A stretch of DNA of 64,000 nt from NCBI GenBank assembly GCA_034114085.1, contig JAXEWB010000081.1, positions 1-64,000 on the forward strand, given 5' to 3'. Every line of letters starts with the position of its first letter. Within the stretch, counting starts at the first letter, position 1. This stretch comes from Spiro-02 sp034114085 (GTDB lineage Bacteria; Spirochaetota; Spirochaetia; Sphaerochaetales; Sphaerochaetaceae). A program made the position numbers and the translations under genes. Of the stretch, positions 8,496-16,172 are shown piece after piece. The notes beneath the pieces are model-generated. The model made no database searches, had not been told where the DNA came from, and saw nothing but the letters and a program-made list of their open reading frames with translations.

Positions 8496-9746
8496 ATGGC
8501 GGAAGGACCGGTGACGGCGATAGTACTGGGGTGTGGCGGACGGGGCCTGGCATACGCCGCGTATGCAAAACAGCATCCGGATCAGTTGCGGATCGTGGGG
8601 GCCGCGGAGCCGAGGGCCGACCGGCTGGAGAAATTCGCGAGACTGGTCTGCGATCCCGGTTGCGTCCGTTTTACTTCTTGGGAAGAAGCTCTGGATCGTG
8701 AACGTTTCGCGGATTGCGTGTTCGTCTGTACGCTCGATTCCTTGCATACCCGCCCCGCGGTCGAGGCGTTGCGCAAGGGGTATCATGTACTGCTGGAGAA
8801 ACCCATGTCCCCGATAGAATCGGAATGTAGGGAAATCGTACGCGCCGCGGAGAGTTCTGGACGGATTCTGAGTGTATGTCATGTCCTGCGCCACACCCCG
8901 TTCTTTCAGACCATCAAACGGACGATTTCCGATGGTTTGCTGGGCGATATCATGGCTCTGGACCAAGTGGAGAACGTCGCTTATTGGCATCAGGCGCATT
9001 CCTTTGTCCGGGGTAACTGGAGGAACAGCGGCGAAACCAGCCCAATGATTCTACAGAAAAGTTGCCACGACTTGGATATCATTCTCTGGTTGATGAACGA
9101 TCGGTGCGTCAGGGTGTCCTCGTTCGGCTCGTTGCGGCATTTTGCACCGGACAATGCTCCTCAAGGCGCGCCGCTCCGTTGTTTGGACGACTGTCCCCAT
9201 GCCTCGACTTGTCCGTATTACGCTCCGCGGCTGTACTTGACCGACGATATCGGATGGCCGACGGATGTCATCGCCACCGATCTCAGCTACGAAGGGCGGT
9301 TCAAGGCATTGAAGGAGGGGCCGTACGGACGGTGTGTCTATCACTGCGACAATGATGTGGTGGATCATCAGGTCGTCAACATGGAATTCGTCCATGGACA
9401 GGTCGCTACGTTCACTATGTGCGGCTTTACGTCCGATCATGGACGACAGCTGAAAATCATGGGAACGAAAGGTCAGCTAATCGCCGACATGTGCGAACCC
9501 CGAATTACATATACCGATTTCCTTACGGAACAGGAACATCGGCTGGATTTTCACGAACCGGAGGACATGGTCGGCTACGGGCATGGGGGAGGGGACTATG
9601 CGATTGTACGTGATTTCGTGGAATCGGTGAGAAACGGGGGTATGGACGGCAATCTTTCCAGTGCGGCGGTCTCCTTGGAAAGCCACTTGATGTGCTTCGC
9701 CGCGGAACGTTCGCGGCTGAACCATAGCGTCGTAGAACTTTCATAA
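8496..9746 (+). CDS. Gfo/Idh/MocA family oxidoreductase
   Basis: This is a 416-residue NAD(P)-dependent oxidoreductase. The Rossmann fold starts at residue 5 (TAIVLGCGGRGLAYAAYA), and the nucleotide-binding EKP motif is VLLEKPMSP at about residue 107. The C-terminal half has the alpha/beta substrate domain, with a cysteine cluster CLDDCPHASTCPYYAPRLYL seen in a known subgroup of the family. Family members usually oxidise or isomerise sugars and cyclitols. The start at 8496 is chosen from three consecutive ATGs because GGAGG is 6 nt upstream of it. Its position inside an amino acid transporter region is odd; it is on the opposite strand and probably unrelated functionally. Confidence 0.88.
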   Translation: MAEGPVTAIVLGCGGRGLAYAAYAKQHPDQLRIVGAAEPRADRLEKFARLVCDPGCVRFTSWEEALDRERFADCVFVCTLDSLHTRPAVEALRKGYHVLLEKPMSPIESECREIVRAAESSGRILSVCHVLRHTPFFQTIKRTISDGLLGDIMALDQVENVAYWHQAHSFVRGNWRNSGETSPMILQKSCHDLDIILWLMNDRCVRVSSFGSLRHFAPDNAPQGAPLRCLDDCPHASTCPYYAPRLYLTDDIGWPTDVIATDLSYEGRFKALKEGPYGRCVYHCDNDVVDHQVVNMEFVHGQVATFTMCGFTSDHGRQLKIMGTKGQLIADMCEPRITYTDFLTEQEHRLDFHEPEDMVGYGHGGGDYAIVRDFVESVRNGGMDGNLSSAAVSLESHLMCFAAERSRLNHSVVELS

Positions 9747-9815
9747 GGATGCCCCGGCTGGTCACTGCCTCACCTTCGGCTTGGGATTGGTCGGGCCGTC
9801 ATTTGTTTTCCATTG

Positions 9816-9862
9816 AAAAAGGCCCGGTACACGATAGTTCCCCATCCTGTCCCCGGGTTTTT
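9816..9862. terminator. Bidirectional rho-independent terminator
   Basis: AAAGGCCCGG (9818-9827) pairs with CCGGGTTTTT (9853-9862), with two G-T wobbles, around a 25-nt loop. Each strand ends in a T-run, so it can serve both the oxidoreductase on the plus strand and the binding protein gene on the minus strand. Confidence 0.6.
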
Positions 9863-9923
9863 CTGCTCATTTCGGAACTGGGGTGTCTCCATCCCTTTTC
9901 CCGCTATCGGCTACAATTATGGA

Positions 9924-10691
9924 TTACAGCAGATTCCATTTGGCTTTGAGTTCCGCCATTTTGCCGTTTCCGTTCAGTTTTTCGATACAGTCGTTAAGCA
10001 AGTTGGTGAATTCCAAGTTTCCTTTCTTTACGGCGATGGCGATTGGCTCGGTGATTTCCGACGCAACACCGGAAACGGTGAGTTTGCCCGCATAATTCTG
10101 GTTGCTCAGCACGTAGTCGCTGGCGATCAGGGAATCGCAGACCACCGCGTCGAGATTGCCGTTCATCAGATCCTCGACGGCGAAACCGACTTCGTCATAG
10201 GCCTTGATGTCGATATTCAGGTTTGCCTGCGCCTTGACTGCGTCTTCAAGGGCGATATGTCCGGTAGTCCCCAATTGGACGCCTACCTTTTTTCCGTTTA
10301 GTCCCTGTAAATCGGCCATTCCTTGGGTTCCCTGATGGACGATGATTGACTGGGTGACATAGAGAACAGGAGTCGTGAACTCCATCGCCGGTTTGCGTTC
10401 CTCGGTGACGGATACGCCACTGGCGATCGCATCGTAGGCACCGTTGGAAAGACCTGCGAAGATACCGTCCCAGGCAACGTTCCTGACGCTCATGTTATAA
10501 CCGGTCATTGTGGCGAATTCCTTGATCAGATCAATTTCAAAACCTACGATATCGCCTTTCTCATCTACGAATTCAAGCGGGGGCCATGCGCAGTTCGCTG
10601 CGAATACGTAGGAATTCGCTTCTTTTTGCCCACCTGCGAACATGGGGGCCAGACACATCAGAATCAGCAGCAACGTTATGACTTTTTTCAT
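9924..10691 (-). CDS. Amino acid ABC transporter substrate-binding protein (family 3)
   Basis: This is a 255-residue periplasmic binding protein of SBP family 3. The signal peptide is about residues 1-20 and ends in PMFAGG; I see no convincing lipobox. The mature start YVFAANCAWPPLEFVDEKG is the classic N-terminal ligand strand. The Arg-containing hinge motif VSVTEERKPAMEFTTPVLY carries the arginine that clamps the ligand carboxylate. VGVQLGTTGHIALED and LDAVVCDSLIASDYVL follow. It is a clear paralogue of the protein at 11265-12014. Its promoter has two ARG-box-like sites, so a basic amino acid is the best ligand guess. Confidence 0.92.
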   Translation of the reverse strand: MKKVITLLLILMCLAPMFAGGQKEANSYVFAANCAWPPLEFVDEKGDIVGFEIDLIKEFATMTGYNMSVRNVAWDGIFAGLSNGAYDAIASGVSVTEERKPAMEFTTPVLYVTQSIIVHQGTQGMADLQGLNGKKVGVQLGTTGHIALEDAVKAQANLNIDIKAYDEVGFAVEDLMNGNLDAVVCDSLIASDYVLSNQNYAGKLTVSGVASEITEPIAIAVKKGNLEFTNLLNDCIEKLNGNGKMAELKAKWNLL

Positions 10692-10724
10692 GATTTACAA
10701 CCTCTTTCAATTGAATATGGCGAT

Positions 10725-10778
10725 ATAATGAATAAATATGCAACTGTTGTCAAGTAATTATTGTATAAATATGCAAAT
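10725..10778 (-). promoter_or_regulatory. Promoter with two ARG-box-like operators
   Basis: On the minus strand a perfect TTGACA (10748-10753) and CATTAT (10725-10730) are 17 bp apart. ATGAATAAATATGCAACT (10728-10745) covers the spacer and -10. TTGTATAAATATGCAAAT (10761-10778) lies just upstream of the -35. The two sites repeat the core ATAAATATGCAA and resemble ArgR boxes (consensus around TGAATWWWWATTCA). Confidence 0.6.
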
Positions 10779-11135
10779 TATTTTGATAGTGCTTGTTGGC
10801 TGTGAATAAAAATACTGCTTTGGAATAATGTACCACAGGTCGCCCCGGCGCGGGCTGCCATAGGGTACGGCCCGACACCATGCAGAGCGGAACCGGCGAT
10901 TTCTGTTTAGTGCCTTGCCTGTTACGACAAATTACAATAAAACGCTTCCCTTGAAAAATGCATAAGAATTTCGTTCGTACAGCCGTAATTGCGTTGAAAC
11001 AGGATGCGATAAGTGTGTAATCCAATTTGTATAATCGAGCCATACAGGCTGTATGAAACGCTTGCAGAATGGAGTGGCGCTGATTGACAATCTTATTGCA
11101 GTCATACTGCCACAAGCAATGGAAGATGTTACCAC

Positions 11136-11167
11136 TCAGTTCGACAAGGTTAACCTTGTTGAACTGA
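11136..11167. repeat. 32-bp near-perfect palindrome
   Basis: The left half TCAGTTCGACAAGGTT and the right half AACCTTGTTGAACTGA are reverse complements with a single mismatch and no loop. Neither side has a T-run. The absence of a loop favours a protein-binding site over a terminator. Confidence 0.7.
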
Positions 11168-11264
11168 AAATGATACGCCCTTTTTACGTCAGCGATTGAA
11201 GCGTCTGCTGAAGGATGGCTTCAATCCCACGCCAAACGGCAACTGCGGAAAGACAAAAGCGAAA

Positions 11265-12014
11265 CTACAGGATATTCCATTTCGCCTTAAGGGCGGCGAG
11301 CGATCCGTCGGCTTCCATCTTCGCAAGACCATCATTGACCAAGTTCAGCAACGTGGTATTGCCTTTCTTGACGGCGATGGCGATATCTTCTTCGGTAAAC
11401 GGCTCTCCTACGACAGTGATCTTTCCCTTGTAGTTGTCGTTCGCGAGGACGAAATCGCTGGCGATCAGGGAGTCGCAGACGGCGGCGTCGAGATTGCCGT
11501 TCATCATATCCTCGATGGCAAGTCCTATATCATCATAGGCGCGCTTCACGACGGGATAGTCGTCCAGAGCGAAGTCACCGGTAGTGCCGATCTGCACACC
11601 GATTTTCTTGCCGGAAAGATCATCGATGCCTTTGACTGTCGCAACGTCGGAAGCGCGGACGATGACGACCTGTCCCGCGCTGAGAATCGGGGTGGAGAAA
11701 TCCATAGTGAGCTTGCGTTCTTCTGTTACGGTAACTCCTGATGCCACGCCGTCGTAGGCGCCGTTGGCCAACCCTGCGAAGATGGTGTCCCAGGGAATGT
11801 TCTTGACAGTCATGGTCACTCCGGCTTTTTCCCCGATCATGGGCATCAGCTCGACTTCAAAACCGGTGAGCACACCGTTGTCAACGAATTCCAGAGGCGG
11901 CCAGGTCGCGTCAGCCGCGAAGACATAGCCGTCGGTATTTTCCTTGCTTCCGCCTGCGAAAACAGGAACGGAGCATGCCAGGACGACACACAGAACAATA
12001 AGGGTCTTTTTCAT
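11265..12014 (-). CDS. Amino acid ABC transporter substrate-binding protein (family 3), paralogue
   Basis: This 249-residue family 3 binding protein has a signal peptide ending in VPVFAGG. The start at 12014 is preferred because the signal peptide begins there and AAGGAAG is 9 nt upstream; an upstream in-frame ATG at 12056 would add 14 residues and lies in the -10 region. Conserved blocks match its neighbour: WPPLEFVDNG, VTVTEERKLTMDFSTPIL, GKKIGVQIGTTGDFALDD, NGNLDAAVCDSLIASDFVL and the C-terminal LAALKAKWNIL. Two diverged binding proteins sharing one permease/ATPase pair suggests a transporter with two ligand ranges. Confidence 0.92.
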   Translation of the reverse strand: MKKTLIVLCVVLACSVPVFAGGSKENTDGYVFAADATWPPLEFVDNGVLTGFEVELMPMIGEKAGVTMTVKNIPWDTIFAGLANGAYDGVASGVTVTEERKLTMDFSTPILSAGQVVIVRASDVATVKGIDDLSGKKIGVQIGTTGDFALDDYPVVKRAYDDIGLAIEDMMNGNLDAAVCDSLIASDFVLANDNYKGKITVVGEPFTEEDIAIAVKKGNTTLLNLVNDGLAKMEADGSLAALKAKWNIL

Positions 12015-12055
12015 GTAGGTACTTCCTTTGCAGGTAATGTGAGTATTGATACACA

Positions 12056-12084
12056 AATATTGAATATTTATGCAGAAACGTCAA
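12056..12084 (-). promoter_or_regulatory. Promoter with ARG-box-like element
   Basis: On the minus strand TTGACG (12079-12084) is followed after 17 bp by AATATT (12056-12061). ATTGAATATTTATGCAGA (12059-12076) fills the spacer, the same geometry as the 10725-10778 promoter. Confidence 0.5.
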
Positions 12085-12155
12085 TAGACATTTCACTAGT
12101 CTGCATGAATCTGCATGGAAAAAGATAAAAAACAGATTTTGGGTTTGTTTGAGCG

Positions 12156-12635
12156 CTAGATGCCGACTACGATATTCGTGACGATGATTCCCGTCACAAG
12201 CCCCAGGACGATGCCACCGACGACCTGTGAGAAACTATGCCCGAGCATAGTCTTGAGGTTTTCCGGAGTAAACTGCCCTTCCCGGTGTATGTCGGTGAGG
12301 ATTCTGCTCCATTCATTGATGACTTCCGCTTGTTTGCCCGCCTCTCGTCGGATGCCCATGGCATCGTGGATGACGATTGACGCGAAAACCACCGCTATGG
12401 CAAGCTCCGTTGTGGCGAACCCTTGGGTCATGGCGATGCTTGTGACTAATGAAATGACCGCCGCGGTGTGGGAGGACGGCATGCTCCCTGTGGAGAAAAA
12501 CAGCTTGTAGTTGAATTCATGATCGATCATCAGATGGATGAACGGTTTGATTCCCTGCGCGATTACCGTGCTGAACAAAGCCGCGAGCAATGGTGCGTTT
12601 GAAAGTAGATTTTCGAAAGTCATACCTGATATCAT
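12156..12635 (-). CDS. Divergent PAP2-family (DUF212/YuiD-like) membrane protein
   Basis: This 159-residue membrane protein has the DUF212 hallmarks: an early ALFSTVIAQGIKPFIHLMI, the FSTGSMPSSHTAAVISLVTS motif related to PAP2 phosphatases, VIHDAMGIRREAGKQAEVIN, and a C-terminal LGHSFSQVVGGIVLGLVTGI. The SxPSSH and GHSF blocks correspond to the phosphatase active-site segments, but the enzymatic activity of DUF212 is not established. The start is uncertain: ATGs at 12635 and 12623 are both possible, neither with a well-spaced ribosome-binding site. Confidence 0.85.
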   Translation of the reverse strand: MISGMTFENLLSNAPLLAALFSTVIAQGIKPFIHLMIDHEFNYKLFFSTGSMPSSHTAAVISLVTSIAMTQGFATTELAIAVVFASIVIHDAMGIRREAGKQAEVINEWSRILTDIHREGQFTPENLKTMLGHSFSQVVGGIVLGLVTGIIVTNIVVGI

Positions 12636-12918
12636 CTCTTCATTAAAACGATTCGATCCCTGAAGGAACCGCGGTGTCTTCAGTTTTTGTTCTTTGTCTC
12701 CGCAACGCATACTGTAGACTGTTTTTGTTTCTTTGCCAACATTATCATGGGAATTGCAGGGCGATCCGGTCTTTTTTTCATCAAACGCGGAGGAGCTTCC
12801 CCCTGCGTTGCTTGCCAGGCGACCTGGAAACTGCTATATCTGTCTTCCAACGGGGATCGCCGACGGTTGTAGCGATATTTTTTGATTCCTGTAGCGATGT
12901 TTCTTGCGGAGGCGTACA

Positions 12919-14136
12919 ATGGACATACAGAAAAAGACTGATGGGATACAGTTCTGGGTATTGAACGTCGCCTCGTTTTTGGGGCAGCTTTCAATTGCCA
13001 TGGTCAACCTCGCCGTCGTCTATTATCTGCGGTCCCGTTTCACTCTTTCCGCTCAAATGATCGGCATCGCGACCAGCGTCTATACATTCACATATTTCCT
13101 GTTCTGCATTATCGGCGGCGGTGTGTGCGGCCGGATGCGTCCCCGCCATTGTATCGAGCTGTCGATGGTCGGCATGAGTATATCCATCGCATTGCTGATT
13201 TTCTGCGGGAAACTATGGCAGGTGTTTCTTGCGTTAGCATTGTACGGAAGTTTCATGTCAATGCTTTGGCCGCAGGTGGAGGGGTGGTTTTCTCGAGGGA
13301 AGGAAGGTGCCCAGCTCAACCGCGTGACCAGCTCCTTCAACTTCTCCTGGTCGTTTGGCGCTGGAATTTCCCCGTATGCCGCCGGCGTTCTGGTCGAGCG
13401 TTCCGCGACCTTGCCCCTTGCCGCGGGTATCGGTATATTCGCCATGGTGTTCCTGCTGGTTTTTCTCGCCAGCGCCATCGTCCCCGGTATCAGGGCGGTG
13501 GGCAGCGAGCATGCCCATGTCGGAGAAATTCATTCTGAGGATCATAGCACCCCCCTTCGGTATCTGTGTTGGGCGGGCATCGTGATGGTCTATACGGGTT
13601 TGAGCGTCGTACAGACTGTTTTTCCCTTGTTTGCCCAGGACGTAATGCGAATCTCGGAAAGTACCGCGGGGTTCCTGTTGCTGGTTCGAGGGATTTCTAC
13701 TTGTTGCATGTTCATGTTCCTCGGCAAGACCTGTTGGTGGCAGTTCAGACTCCCTGTCATCCTTTGTGTCCAACTGCTGTTCGGACTGGTCTGCCTTTTG
13801 GGGATGGCGATACCCGGAACCACTTCCGTATCGGCTTTTGTCGCCTATGGGATGTTCTTTTTTGTATTCGGAATTTTGTTCGCCATCGCCTATACGTTGA
13901 GCATGTTCCATGGCGCGTCCGGTTGTATCAATCGTTCACGTCGCATGATGATTCATGAAGTGTTGCTCACGGTTGGAACTATCGTAGGCGCGATTTTCGG
14001 TGGAACCATCTACGAGCATTTTAGTTTTCAGCAGGTGTTGTTCGCCATCTTCCTCTTCGTGGTGACGCTCATTGCAGTGGAGGCCGTCGGTGTCATCGTT
14101 CTAGAAACGCGACGACGTATGTGGCGGCATGTCTGA
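12919..14136 (+). CDS. Major facilitator superfamily transporter
   Basis: This is a 405-residue permease with about 12 hydrophobic segments in two six-helix halves. A hydrophilic central loop lies at about residues 195-215 (VGSEHAHVGEIHSEDHSTPL). The cytoplasmic loop after helix 2 has GGGVCGRMRPRHCIELSMVG, a relaxed version of the MFS motif A. The start at 12919 is preferred because GGAGG lies 6 nt upstream. The substrate cannot be inferred. The neighbours are a divergent DUF212 gene and the downstream aconitase gene, which appears to have its own promoter. Confidence 0.85.
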   Translation: MDIQKKTDGIQFWVLNVASFLGQLSIAMVNLAVVYYLRSRFTLSAQMIGIATSVYTFTYFLFCIIGGGVCGRMRPRHCIELSMVGMSISIALLIFCGKLWQVFLALALYGSFMSMLWPQVEGWFSRGKEGAQLNRVTSSFNFSWSFGAGISPYAAGVLVERSATLPLAAGIGIFAMVFLLVFLASAIVPGIRAVGSEHAHVGEIHSEDHSTPLRYLCWAGIVMVYTGLSVVQTVFPLFAQDVMRISESTAGFLLLVRGISTCCMFMFLGKTCWWQFRLPVILCVQLLFGLVCLLGMAIPGTTSVSAFVAYGMFFFVFGILFAIAYTLSMFHGASGCINRSRRMMIHEVLLTVGTIVGAIFGGTIYEHFSFQQVLFAIFLFVVTLIAVEAVGVIVLETRRRMWRHV

Positions 14137-14159
14137 GAGCATGTCGTCAGTACGAGGTT

Positions 14160-14188
14160 TTGCAATTCTTCGGGGATTGGAGTAGTAT
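14160..14188 (+). promoter_or_regulatory. Probable promoter of the aconitase-isocitrate dehydrogenase operon
   Basis: TTGCAA (14160-14165) and TAGTAT (14183-14188) are 17 bp apart. The leader to the ATG at 14220 carries TGGAGAG as ribosome-binding site. TATATA at about 14200 is an alternative -10. Confidence 0.45.
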
Positions 14189-14219
14189 ACCCCCAGACTA
14201 TATAGATGGAGAGTGCGCA

Positions 14220-16172
14220 ATGGGCAAGACATTGACCGCTAAGATTCTCAACGCCCACCTTATGGAAGGGACGTTGAAGCAAGGGGAGCCGATTGGAATT
14301 CGCATTGACCAGACCCTGACGCAGGATGCGACCGGAACCATGGCCTATCTGCAATTTGAGGCGATGGGACTTCCTCGTGTCCAGAATGAGCTTGCGGTCA
14401 GTTATGTGGACCACAATACCGTACAGGTCGGCTTTGAAAACGCCGACGACCATCGCTATTTGCAAAGTGTCGCGGCAAAATACGGTGTCGTATTCTCCCG
14501 TCCCGGCAACGGCATCTGCCATCAGGTGCATCTCGAACGGTTCGGCGCACCCGGTAAGACGTTGCTCGGGAGCGATTCTCATACTCCTACCGGCGGCGGT
14601 ATCGGCATGGTGGCCATCGGCGCCGGTGGGCTTGACGTCGCCGTCGCCATGGCCGGCGGACCGTTCCACATCATCAGTCCTAAAGTCATTGAGATTCGGC
14701 TGCATGGAAAACTCAGGCCGTGGGTTTCCGCAAAGGATGTCATCCTTGCCGTCTTGGAGCGATTTACGGTCAAGGGCAATGTCAATTGTGTCTTTGAATA
14801 TACTGGAGACGGTGTCGCTTCCCTTGAAGTCCCCGAACGGGCCACAATCTGTAACATGGGCGCCGAGTGCGGGGTCACCACCAGCCTGTTTCCTTCCGAT
14901 GACAATACCCGCAGATTTCTTGCCGCGCAGGGGAGGGAGGATGTCTGGACACCTCTTTCTGCGGACGCCGACGCGGTGTACGACGGTCTGTTTGAAATTG
15001 ATCTCTCCACGCTTGAACCCAGATGCGCCGCGCCGCATTCTCCCGGTAATGTCGTCCTGCTGAGGGATATGGCGGGGACGAAAGTGAATCAGGTGGCCAT
15101 CGGTTCCTGCACCAACAGTTCCTATACCGACATGCGCAAGGTCGCTGAGATTCTTGACGGCCACGTGGTCGCGCCCGGAGTCAGCCTGGGCATCGCCCCT
15201 GGAAGCAGGGAGGTCTTGATGATGCTTGCTGAGGATGGCTCGTTGGAAAAGATGGTCGCCGCTGGTGCCAGAATTCTGGAAAGCGCCTGTGGTTTTTGCA
15301 TCGGCAATCATTTCAGTCCCAATACCGATGGGGTTTCCCTACGGACGAGCAACAGGAATTTTGAGGGGCGTAGCGGTACCAAAAGCGGACAGGTATACCT
15401 CGTCAGCCCCGAAACGGCGGCTTTGGCGGCTATTTTCGGAACGTTCGTCGATCCGCTGTCCCTCCATGGGGTGCCGTATCCCCAGGTTTCCATGCCTGAG
15501 AAGTTCGGCGTCGATGACCGCATGTTCATATTTCCTCCCGCGGACAGTTCCTGTGTCGAGGTCTTGCGCGGGCCGAATATCGGCGCTCCACCGTCCAATA
15601 CCCCGTTGAAGCGGAAGCTTCATGGCGTTTCCATCATCAAGGTCGGGGACAAAATTACCACCGACCATATCATGCCTGCGGGTCAGCGTTTGAAATATAG
15701 ATCCAATATTCCCGCTTACGCTCAGTATGTGTTTGAGCCAGTGGATCCTACGTTCCCCCGGCGTGCGGCCCAGCAGCGTGACGCAGGCCAGGATAATATC
15801 ATCGTCGCCGGTCTGTCCTACGGGCAGGGATCCAGCCGTGAACACGCGGCGATCTGTCCTATGTATCTTGGAGTAAAGGCTGTAGTGGCGAAATCCATTG
15901 AACGGATCCATCAGAACAACCTCTGCAATTTCGGAATCGTACCGCTGACGTTTCGCGACGAATCTGATTACAATAGGATTTCCCAGGGGGACGAACTTGT
16001 AATCGACGAACTGCCCAGGCAACTGGAGCAAGCCGTTGAGTCGAAATCTTCCGTCATATTGCAGGACAAGACATCCGGTACGAGTATCGAACTGTCTGCC
16101 GACATTACCGCCGCCCAGCTGGAGATGTTGCTTGCGGGCGGACTGCTCAATAGCCTCAAGGAGTTGAAATGA
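14220..16172 (+). CDS. acnA: Aconitate hydratase
   Basis: This 650-residue [4Fe-4S] enzyme interconverts citrate and isocitrate. The length and motifs fit the shorter aconitase/homoaconitase type found in many anaerobes rather than the 890-residue AcnA. Visible motifs are LGSDSHTPTGGGIGMVAIGA (substrate and cluster region), GSCTNSSYTDM (first cluster cysteine), ACGFCIGNHFSPN (the other two cysteines), and, in the swivel domain, GQGSSREHAAICPMYLGVKA with the catalytic serine/arginine block. Its stop overlaps the isocitrate dehydrogenase start. With citrate synthase at 20.2 kb it completes the oxidative route to 2-oxoglutarate. Confidence 0.92.
   Translation: MGKTLTAKILNAHLMEGTLKQGEPIGIRIDQTLTQDATGTMAYLQFEAMGLPRVQNELAVSYVDHNTVQVGFENADDHRYLQSVAAKYGVVFSRPGNGICHQVHLERFGAPGKTLLGSDSHTPTGGGIGMVAIGAGGLDVAVAMAGGPFHIISPKVIEIRLHGKLRPWVSAKDVILAVLERFTVKGNVNCVFEYTGDGVASLEVPERATICNMGAECGVTTSLFPSDDNTRRFLAAQGREDVWTPLSADADAVYDGLFEIDLSTLEPRCAAPHSPGNVVLLRDMAGTKVNQVAIGSCTNSSYTDMRKVAEILDGHVVAPGVSLGIAPGSREVLMMLAEDGSLEKMVAAGARILESACGFCIGNHFSPNTDGVSLRTSNRNFEGRSGTKSGQVYLVSPETAALAAIFGTFVDPLSLHGVPYPQVSMPEKFGVDDRMFIFPPADSSCVEVLRGPNIGAPPSNTPLKRKLHGVSIIKVGDKITTDHIMPAGQRLKYRSNIPAYAQYVFEPVDPTFPRRAAQQRDAGQDNIIVAGLSYGQGSSREHAAICPMYLGVKAVVAKSIERIHQNNLCNFGIVPLTFRDESDYNRISQGDELVIDELPRQLEQAVESKSSVILQDKTSGTSIELSADITAAQLEMLLAGGLLNSLKELK

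Larger units (their letters stand above)
10692..11264. other. 573-nt intergenic region between paralogous binding protein genes
   Basis: The left end holds the promoter of the downstream binding protein gene (10725-10778). A long palindrome lies at 11136-11167. A 9-bp inverted repeat, GATTGAAGC (11194-11202) with GCTTCAATC (11218-11226), could end the transcript of the upstream binding protein gene. No protein-coding frame looks real. Confidence 0.5.
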
